Source: an uncultured Bacilli bacterium
GTDB taxonomy: Bacteria > Bacillota_I > Bacilli_A > RF39 > UBA660
Length of the DNA stretch: 10,261 nucleotides
Assembly: GCA_934101345.1 (NCBI GenBank)
Contig: CAKOQV010000038.1
Location: forward strand, 1-10,261
Direction of reading: 5' to 3'
In this document: one piece after another, positions 5,536 through 10,261 of the stretch
Position numbering within the stretch: position 1 is the stretch's first letter
How the letters are laid out: each line of letters begins with the position of its first letter
Position numbers and translations under genes: made by a program
The notes under the pieces: generated by a model
The model's database searches: none
Told to the model about the DNA's origin: nothing
What the model saw: only the letters and a program-made list of their open reading frames with translations

Positions 5536-6039
5536 ATGGAAGTGAACAAAAGAAAAGATAACTTAGTAAAATTATTACTAAATAAAGATTTTGATATTAA
5601 GGATGAAGATGAACTTATTGATATGCTTTTGGATAGTCCAATAGCCATTGACTCAGACAAAGAAGAAGATGCCAAAAGAAGTTTAGGAGATAAATTGGCC
5701 GACAAAGTTACTGCAGTAGCAGGATCATGGGGATTTATTATAGTATTTTGCATATTTCTTATACTATGGATGATAATTAATTATTTAATGATAGTAAACG
5801 TAGATCCATATCCATTTATTCTACTCAATCTAATATTATCATGTATAGCGGCTCTTCAAGCACCAATAATTATGATGAGTCAGAATAGAGCGGCTAAAAA
5901 AGATAGTTTAAGAAGTTTAAATGATTATAAGACGGATTTAAAAAGTGAACTAATACTTGAAGTGCTACATGATCAAATAAAAGAACTTCAAAGTAACCAA
6001 AAAAAGATTATAAAATTGCTCGAAGAAAATAACAAATAA
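5536..6039 (+). CDS. DUF1003 family membrane protein
   Basis: This is a two-helix cytoplasmic-membrane protein of the DUF1003 family, whose function is not established. From ATG 5536 it has 167 residues: an acidic N-terminal region (1-50), the family signature GDKLADKVTAVAGSWGFI (51-68) leading into the first helix (about 65-85), the DPYPFILLNLILS loop and second helix (about 90-112), then APIIMMSQNRAAKKD (109-123). A helical, probably coiled-coil tail (about 140-165) follows. Both ends should be cytoplasmic. An ATG four codons upstream overlaps the GGAGG site (5526-5530), which is well spaced for the ATG at 5536, so the shorter form is chosen. The gene stands alone between two copies of the same terminator. 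A weak promoter may lie just upstream of the ribosome binding site. The family match is very clear. Confidence 0.93.
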   Translation: MEVNKRKDNLVKLLLNKDFDIKDEDELIDMLLDSPIAIDSDKEEDAKRSLGDKLADKVTAVAGSWGFIIVFCIFLILWMIINYLMIVNVDPYPFILLNLILSCIAALQAPIIMMSQNRAAKKDSLRSLNDYKTDLKSELILEVLHDQIKELQSNQKKIIKLLEENNK

Positions 6040-6065
6040 AATGGTACATTAAGTATCATTTTTTT
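6037..6065 (+). terminator. Rho-independent terminator of the DUF1003 gene (duplicate copy)
   Basis: The hairpin is the same as at 5443-5466: ATGGTAC (6041-6047) pairs with GTATCAT (6053-6059) and a T-tract follows. The match to the upstream copy is exact over 36 bases (6029-6064). Confidence 0.85.
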
Positions 6066-6083
6066 CATGAAAATTCTAAAATA

Positions 6084-6092
6084 TGATATAAT
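6084..6092 (+). promoter_or_regulatory. Promoter of the serine hydrolase gene, extended -10
   Basis: TGATATAAT is an extended -10 with a perfect hexamer at 6087-6092; the -35 (TTCATG) is poor. The start near 6099 lies downstream of the ATG at 6067, which excludes that codon as the translation start. Confidence 0.65.
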
Positions 6093-6114
6093 TAGATATG
6101 AAAGGACTGATGTT

Positions 6115-6936
6115 ATGAATTATAAGATAAATATGAAGTGCGAACTAAAGAATGTTTCAGAAACATTAAAAGATAAACAAGAAGAATTAAAAAAATATTA
6201 TTTAGAACTAAATACAATGTATCTCAAACAAAAAGAAAAAGTGGCCTATTACTACGAAGACATAAATACTGGAAGTATATTATCATACAATTCAGATATA
6301 CTATTCTATGCTGCTTCAAGTATTAAAATATTAGTGTGCGTAATGTTATTAGAAATGGCTGAAAACAAAAAAATATCACTAGAGGATACTCTTTTAGTAA
6401 CTATGACTGATTTAAAACAAGATACTGGAATCATTAAATTTCAAAAGCAAGATACATATTACACTATAAAAGATTTAATTAGATTAACAATAACAGAAAG
6501 TGATAATACAGCATATATAAAACTTGTTAATTATGTTGGAAAAGAAAACTTAGAAAAATATGGTAAATCACTTGGAGCACTCCATACAATGGAAGGCAAA
6601 GATTTATTTGGATTAATAAATTGTGATGATATGGCAATATACTGGAAGAAAGTAAGAGACTTTATTAATAAAAGTAAATATGGACAAGACTTTTATAATT
6701 GGCTTAGTAATCCATCATTTAGTATAGTATTACCAGAATCCATTGAAAATAATAATTTTGTTAAAAAATATGGTAGTTGGGATATTGCTTACCATGAGGC
6801 TGGTTATGTAGATGCAGAAAATCCATATTACATGATAATTTTAACTCAAAAATTTAAATGTGATGATAAAGAAGAATTTGTAAATAATACTGCTAAAGAG
6901 TTACATAAAATACATAAATTTATAAATAACAAATAA
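6115..6936 (+). CDS. Class A beta-lactamase-fold serine hydrolase, no signal peptide
   Basis: This is a penicillin-binding/class A beta-lactamase-like serine hydrolase of 273 residues (ATG at 6115, AAAGGA 8 bases upstream, start downstream of the predicted promoter). Motifs in order are SSIK at 68-71 (nucleophile S68, base K71), ESDN at 128-131 (the SDN motif), and KYGSW at 218-222 in the place of the KTG/KSG triad. No clear omega-loop glutamate motif is seen, so true beta-lactamase activity is doubtful. A peptidase or esterase on peptidoglycan-type substrates is at least as likely. The N-terminus (MNYKINMKCELKNVSETLKD) is charged and has no hydrophobic segment, which is odd for a fold that normally works outside the membrane. 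The product is either cytoplasmic or exported by an unseen route. The gene stands alone between its own promoter and a two-way terminator. Confidence 0.82.
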   Translation: MNYKINMKCELKNVSETLKDKQEELKKYYLELNTMYLKQKEKVAYYYEDINTGSILSYNSDILFYAASSIKILVCVMLLEMAENKKISLEDTLLVTMTDLKQDTGIIKFQKQDTYYTIKDLIRLTITESDNTAYIKLVNYVGKENLEKYGKSLGALHTMEGKDLFGLINCDDMAIYWKKVRDFINKSKYGQDFYNWLSNPSFSIVLPESIENNNFVKKYGSWDIAYHEAGYVDAENPYYMIILTQKFKCDDKEEFVNNTAKELHKIHKFINNK

Positions 6937-6957
6937 AGAAGGAATCACCCTTCTTTT
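6935..6957. terminator. Two-way terminator between convergent genes
   Basis: AAAGAAGG (6935-6942) pairs perfectly with CCTTCTTT (6949-6956) around a 6-base loop. T-rich sequence follows on the plus strand, and a shorter T-rich tail follows on the minus strand. The stem overlaps the ends of both flanking genes. Confidence 0.8.
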
Positions 6958-7582
6958 AATTTTTAATCTTTTTAAATATTTTGACAGTTTCATACAAATT
7001 ATCTAATTTATTGTTCCAATTATATTTAATTTCATTAATTAAAGACTTTTTAATATTATTAATATTATCATCTTCTTTTTCAAAATAATCATAATATAAA
7101 TATTTTAGATTAGTAAGATTGTTCTCCTTATTAATATATTTAATTAAAAAGTTTTTCTTTTCTTTTTGACTTCTATTTACAAAAGAAATCTTATTTCTTG
7201 AGGATTTAACAATATCAATATTATAAATACTATCATTAGAAGTTTCATTTAATACCTCTTCTTCTTCATCTAACAAAAGACTACTTCTTTTAATAAGTTC
7301 ACCCTTATCATTAAAGAGTACCGCAATAACTTCTTTACCATTAGTTATTAAAGAAGTATTACCTATCTTAATTCTAGAATAAGTATAAGTTTTATCTCTA
7401 ATTAAATTAATAAAATCACTACTTACAGTTACATTATCATATTTAAACATTTTAAAAGTATCATTATTAACAAGAAATAATGGTATTTTTTTTACATTAA
7501 CAATATTATCTCTCTTATTCCATTCAAAGAAGTTATAATATTCTTTATTAAAATTAAGTACTATATCATAAATATAATTCAT
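6956..7582 (-). CDS. DUF3603-like protein of unknown function
   Basis: This 208-residue protein has no signal peptide or membrane segment. The start MNYIYDIVLNFNKEYYNFFEWNKRDNI and the following KKIPLFLV resemble, from memory, proteins annotated as DUF3603 in Firmicutes; that family has no known function. The first half (1-100) looks like a compact mixed domain. The middle carries an acidic stretch (LLLDEEEEVLNE, about 102-113), and the C-terminal third is rich in Asn and Lys and predicted helical. The ATG overlaps the stop of the upstream two-helix gene by four bases (ATGA at 7579-7582), indicating translational coupling. It is the last gene of the rmuC unit and ends at a two-way terminator. 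Codon use matches the neighbours. A soluble partner of the small membrane protein is a fair guess, not more. Confidence 0.75.
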   Translation of the reverse strand: MNYIYDIVLNFNKEYYNFFEWNKRDNIVNVKKIPLFLVNNDTFKMFKYDNVTVSSDFINLIRDKTYTYSRIKIGNTSLITNGKEVIAVLFNDKGELIKRSSLLLDEEEEVLNETSNDSIYNIDIVKSSRNKISFVNRSQKEKKNFLIKYINKENNLTNLKYLYYDYFEKEDDNINNIKKSLINEIKYNWNNKLDNLYETVKIFKKIKN

Positions 7583-7788
7583 TTTCTATAATCCCCTTTC
7601 AAAGTAATAGATAAAATCATAATTATAAAGCCAATAATACTAAAGTAACATTCTACTCTTCTTATAATAAAATTAACATATTCTAAAAAATTATACCCCA
7701 TAGTGGTTAAATTTAGATATAATATGATAAAACTACATCCAATTACCATAAGACCAAATCCAAGTAAAAAGAAAAAAACTCTTATCAT
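7579..7788 (-). CDS. Small two-helix membrane protein
   Basis: This is a small hydrophobic protein of 69 residues with two likely membrane helices (about 4-26 and 45-64) joined by a short loop (GYNFLEYVNFIIRRVECY), and a basic end (KGDYRK). I do not recognise the family. The start is placed at ATG 7788, because the GAGGGAT site lies 5 bases upstream of it. An ATG four codons earlier (7800) includes part of that site and has none of its own. It follows rmuC by about 54 bases without a strong terminator between them, and overlaps the DUF3603-like gene by four bases, so the three form one probable operon. The tight coupling suggests that the two downstream products act together. Confidence 0.75.
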   Translation of the reverse strand: MIRVFFFLLGFGLMVIGCSFIILYLNLTTMGYNFLEYVNFIIRRVECYFSIIGFIIMILSITLKGDYRK

Positions 7789-7842
7789 AATATCCCTCAT
7801 TTAAATTTATTCAAATAATAAGATATTATTAAGAGTTTTTAA

Positions 7843-8913
7843 TTATTCTATTTCTTTTTTATCTCCAAGTTCTACTTTACTAATAGAGTCAAATCTTTTA
7901 CTTATTTTATCAGTAGTTACATGAATATTTTCTATATCTTTATTAACAGTTTCAATACTTCTAGAAAGTTTATCCCATCTTTCTTTATATCTACCGAATT
8001 CAACACCAAGTTTATTTAATTCATCGTGAATAATACTTGCATATTTATCTCTTTCCATATTCTTAAGAAGTACTTCAATAATAGTAAAAGTACTAATTAA
8101 TGTAGTAGGAGAACATATCCATACCCTTCTTTTATGGGCATATTCTATTAAATCAGTATGATAAGCATTTATCTCAGCGAATAATGCTTCCGCAGGTAAA
8201 AACATAATAGCCTGATCAGAAGTAACCCCAGGTATAATATATTTACTAGCAATTGCATCAATATGTTTCTTAACATCTACTTTAAATTCTTTTTCTGCTA
8301 TATTTCTATCTACTTGAGGAAGATTTTTATCTACCATTTTTTGATAATGTTCTAAAGGAAACTTTGAATCAATTGCAACAGTACCAAGTGGTTCAGGAGC
8401 AAATATAACAGCATCCGCAATAGTGGTATTAGGGAAAGTATACTGAAGTCTATATACCTTATCATTCTTTTCACCAAATATACTAACTAAGATATGTTTA
8501 AGATTAATTTCACCAAATATACCTCTACTTTTTTTATCAGTTAAAATACTTTGTAGTGAAACAATATCTGTAGATAAAGTATCTATCTTCTTTTGAGCCT
8601 CATCTATCTTAGATAATCTTTCTAATATATTAGTAAATGTTCTATTAGTTTTAGCAAAGTTATCATCTAATCTTTCATTTACCTTGTCATTAATTTGGGT
8701 AAGTTTCTTTTCAATTCTGTCGTTAAGTCCATTAAAATTATCATTCATAGTTTTCATTATATCTATTTGAAAACTAGATAATTCTTTCACTGTAGTAGTT
8801 TCTAAAGTACCTAATCTTTCTGTAATTTTTCCTTCATTAACATTTTTACTAATAGCTATAATAACAAGTATAATAACTATTATTAATAGTCCTATAATAA
8901 TATAATCTAACAT
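7843..8913 (-). CDS. rmuC: RmuC family DNA recombination protein
   Basis: RmuC-family proteins have a PD-(D/E)XK-like nuclease core and were linked in E. coli to limiting rearrangements at inverted repeats; the exact activity is not settled. The 356 residues begin with one membrane helix (4-22), followed by a long coiled coil (about 25-125) and the RmuC domain (about 126-330). Recognisable stretches are SRGIFGEINLKHIL (129-142), DAVIFAP (167-173), VAIDSKFPLEHY (179-190) and IMFLPAEALFAEI (236-248). A further helical tail follows. The length is within the family range. The ATG at 8913 has GGAGG 7 bases upstream and a promoter with TGTTATACT. It is the first gene of a likely operon with two genes of unknown function. 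The palindrome-related role of the family is notable because an array of hairpins lies just upstream, but a link is speculation. Confidence 0.93.
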   Translation of the reverse strand: MLDYIIIGLLIIVIILVIIAISKNVNEGKITERLGTLETTTVKELSSFQIDIMKTMNDNFNGLNDRIEKKLTQINDKVNERLDDNFAKTNRTFTNILERLSKIDEAQKKIDTLSTDIVSLQSILTDKKSRGIFGEINLKHILVSIFGEKNDKVYRLQYTFPNTTIADAVIFAPEPLGTVAIDSKFPLEHYQKMVDKNLPQVDRNIAEKEFKVDVKKHIDAIASKYIIPGVTSDQAIMFLPAEALFAEINAYHTDLIEYAHKRRVWICSPTTLISTFTIIEVLLKNMERDKYASIIHDELNKLGVEFGRYKERWDKLSRSIETVNKDIENIHVTTDKISKRFDSISKVELGDKKEIE

Positions 8914-8940
8914 TTTATTACCTCCATATTTACATATAAA

Positions 8941-8969
8941 AGTATAACATATAAATTGCTTTTAGTAAA
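8941..8969 (-). promoter_or_regulatory. rmuC promoter
   Basis: On the minus strand TTTACT (8964-8969) and the extended -10 TGTTATACT (8941-8949) are spaced by 17 bases. The predicted start near 8934 gives a leader of about 20 bases that carries GGAGG. Confidence 0.75.
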
Positions 8970-9005
8970 TAATAATAATATAAAAAGCAAACAATTGTAT
9001 ATTAT

Positions 9006-9032
9006 TAGCTCAGAGCCTATAGTCTCTTCACT
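9006..9032. repeat. Conserved-loop hairpin, copy 4 (loop CCTATAGT, interrupted stem)
   Basis: The loop CCTATAGT (9016-9023) is closed by AGAG/CTCT. Three unpaired positions follow, then TAG pairs with CTA further out. The interrupted stem recalls the copy at 3304-3331. It is the first unit of a three-unit tandem array. Confidence 0.65.
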
Positions 9033-9060
9033 ATCATTAAAGCCTAAGGTCTTTAATGAA
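9033..9060. repeat. Conserved-loop hairpin, copy 5 (loop CCTAAGGT)
   Basis: Nine perfect pairs (TCATTAAAG with CTTTAATGA, 9034-9059) flank the loop CCTAAGGT (9043-9050). It is the second unit of the tandem array; loop starts are 27 and 28 bases from those of its neighbours. Confidence 0.85.
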
Positions 9061-9088
9061 AAAATTGAAGCCTGTAGTCTTCAATTTT
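9061..9088. repeat. Conserved-loop hairpin, copy 6 (loop CCTGTAGT); may terminate the solenoid gene
   Basis: Ten perfect pairs (AAAATTGAAG with CTTCAATTTT) surround the loop CCTGTAGT (9071-9078). On the minus strand the hairpin starts 4 bases after the stop of the solenoid-repeat gene and ends in a run of T. This copy could therefore act as its intrinsic terminator. Confidence 0.87.
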
Positions 9089-9092
9089 AAGT

Positions 9093-10261
9093 TTATCTTT
9101 TATGATGTATACTTATGTTTTCTTCTTCACTAGGAGGTTTTCTAAAATATTTATCAGGATTTTGTAATATTTCATTTTTAATGTAACTTGGACATATTAA
9201 CTTATTTAAATTAAAGCCATAAGGTAAAACAAGACCATTAGCACTAGTTAGTCCACTTAAATTCAAACCACCACCAATATTTTGGGGTAATACAAGGCTC
9301 TCGGCACTATCTAGGTTGTGTATATCTAAATAACCACCAACACTTTGAGGTAAAACAAGACCATTAGCACTAGTTAGGTAGTTTAAATATAAATTACCAC
9401 CAATACTTTGAGGTAGGACAAGACCCTCCGCACTGGTTAAAGCCCATAAGTGTAAATCACCACCAACACTTTGAGGTAAAACAAGTCCCTTCGCACTAGT
9501 TAGTCTGTTTAAATATAAATTACCACCAACACTTTGAGGTAAAACAAGTCCCTCGGTACTAGACAAGTAATCTAAAAATAAATTACCATCAATATGTCGA
9601 GGTAAAATAAGTCCTTTGGGACTAATTATACCACTTAAATCCAAATTACCACTAAAGTCTTGAGGTAGGACAAGACCCTCCGCACTGGTTAAAGACCATA
9701 AATATAAACCACCACCAATATTTTGAGGTAAAACAAGACCCTTCGCACTAGTTAGTCTAGTTAACTCTAAATCACCACCAACACTTTGAGGTAAAACAAG
9801 TCCCTTCGCACTAGTTAGTCTGTTTAAATATAAATTACCAATAATGTGGCGTGGAAGCACTAAGTCAGTAGCGTTAATTAAAGTTTTCAGATATAAATCA
9901 GAAACTAAAACTTTAAACTTATTTGGGTTCTCTTCCCACTCTTCTTGTGATAAAGCAACCTCTTCTTTTTTTACATCAAATATTAGTACATAATCTTTCT
10001 TTATATTTCTCTTGCTTTTTATTTCATCTATTCTAGGATCTTTCTCGTAACCAAATCCTTCAACTTTACTATCAATTTCATATAAAAATTTAAGGTCATT
10101 CAAAGTTAGTTCAATATTATTGTTTGCTTTTTTATCAATTAAAGTAAGTAATTTCATATCATGCTCTTTTTTTAAATATTTATTTCTATCAGGGAACTCC
10201 TTTAATTTTTCTTCAAGAATAGGCATCATCTCAGGTTCCATATTTTGCTTATTCGCTATTC
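9093..10261 (-). CDS. 21-residue-repeat solenoid protein, N-terminus beyond window
   Basis: This is a repeat protein of unknown function, cut at its N-terminus by the window edge. Counting from the first ATG in the window (10241), residues 1-115 form a charged helical region with LTLNDLKFLYEIDSKV and FGYEKDPRIDEI. Residues 121-330 are ten 21-residue repeats with consensus LTSAxGLVLPQSVGGNLYLxx, a partial eleventh follows, and the end is polar (SEEENISIHHKR). The regular Leu and Gly spacing suggests a leucine-rich-like beta-solenoid. The ATG at 10241 has no ribosome binding site, and the frame stays open to the edge (I-A-N-K-Q-N precede it), so the real start is probably upstream. No signal peptide or membrane segment is visible in this part. 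I recall similar repeat proteins from uncultured Firmicutes but no function. It is followed by the hairpin array at 9006-9088. Confidence 0.8.
   Translation of the reverse strand, partial: IANKQNMEPEMMPILEEKLKEFPDRNKYLKKEHDMKLLTLIDKKANNNIELTLNDLKFLYEIDSKVEGFGYEKDPRIDEIKSKRNIKKDYVLIFDVKKEEVALSQEEWEENPNKFKVLVSDLYLKTLINATDLVLPRHIIGNLYLNRLTSAKGLVLPQSVGGDLELTRLTSAKGLVLPQNIGGGLYLWSLTSAEGLVLPQDFSGNLDLSGIISPKGLILPRHIDGNLFLDYLSSTEGLVLPQSVGGNLYLNRLTSAKGLVLPQSVGGDLHLWALTSAEGLVLPQSIGGNLYLNYLTSANGLVLPQSVGGYLDIHNLDSAESLVLPQNIGGGLNLSGLTSANGLVLPYGFNLNKLICPSYIKNEILQNPDKYFRKPPSEEENISIHHKR
9189..9881 (-). repeat. Ten and a part 63-bp coding repeats of the solenoid gene
   Basis: The 21-residue units correspond to 63-bp DNA repeats. 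Several are nearly identical at the nucleotide level. The clearest case is 9453-9525, identical to 9768-9840 over 73 bases at an offset of 315 bases (five units). Another similar block (9421 region and 9673 region) is offset by 252 bases (four units), so units have been shuffled or converted recently. Confidence 0.88.

Noticed and set aside
5451..5753. Minus-strand open frame opposite the DUF1003 gene
   Set aside because: It is Ser-rich antisense translation of an authentic conserved gene and overlaps a terminator.
7579..7581. Possible reassignment of TGA to tryptophan, as in Mycoplasma
   Set aside because: TGA ends the small two-helix gene in an ATGA overlap, and conserved tryptophans in the other genes are TGG.
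9006..9088. CRISPR-like array
   Set aside because: There are only three units, the shared part is an 8-base loop plus closure, and the variable parts are self-complementary arms rather than spacers. No cas genes lie nearby.

Overview
The window looks like chromosomal DNA of an AT-rich, low-GC Gram-positive bacterium, most likely an uncultured Bacilli or Mollicutes-like gut lineage. Evidence: strong AT bias with AUA and AGA codons preferred, GGAGG-type ribosome binding sites, TGn extended -10 promoters, a long-form hpf next to secA (the Firmicutes order), and two tiny YjcZ-type membrane proteins. TGA is used as a stop (positions 7579-7581) and tryptophan is TGG, so the standard bacterial code applies. 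No tRNA, rRNA, insertion sequence, integrase or phage gene was seen.

Layout. On the minus strand, 1-3162 holds the start of secA (cut by the window edge), hpf with its own promoter and terminator, and a two-gene unit of a membrane-anchored thermonuclease followed by a sugar-phosphate nucleotidyltransferase. A 311-base divergent intergenic region full of hairpins separates these from hit (plus, 3474-3830). Two tiny one-helix membrane proteins lie on the minus strand at 3895-4110. Three plus-strand genes follow, each with its own terminator: a membrane-anchored PrsA-like parvulin, a DUF1003 membrane protein, and a class A beta-lactamase-fold serine hydrolase without a signal peptide. A shared two-way terminator separates these from a minus-strand operon of rmuC, a small two-helix protein and a DUF3603-like protein. 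The window ends in a minus-strand gene for a 21-residue-repeat solenoid protein whose N-terminus lies beyond the edge.

How the genes relate. Most are housekeeping or envelope functions: protein export (SecA), folding outside the membrane (PrsA-like), ribosome hibernation (HPF), envelope precursor or sugar activation (nucleotidyltransferase), surface nuclease, and DNA maintenance (RmuC). No single pathway unites the window.

The most unusual signal is a family of intergenic hairpins. They share an 8-base loop (CCTAAGGT or close variants) closed by AG/CT. The outer stem differs in sequence from copy to copy but stays palindromic. Six copies occur at three loci (767-823, 3304-3331, 9006-9088), all in the same orientation, and those at 9006-9088 form a tandem array with a period of about 28 bases. 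I know of no described element with this design. Other points of interest are the internally recombined solenoid repeats, an exact 36-base duplication of a gene end plus terminator, a predicted leaderless nuclease mRNA, and a recurrent extended -10 promoter form.
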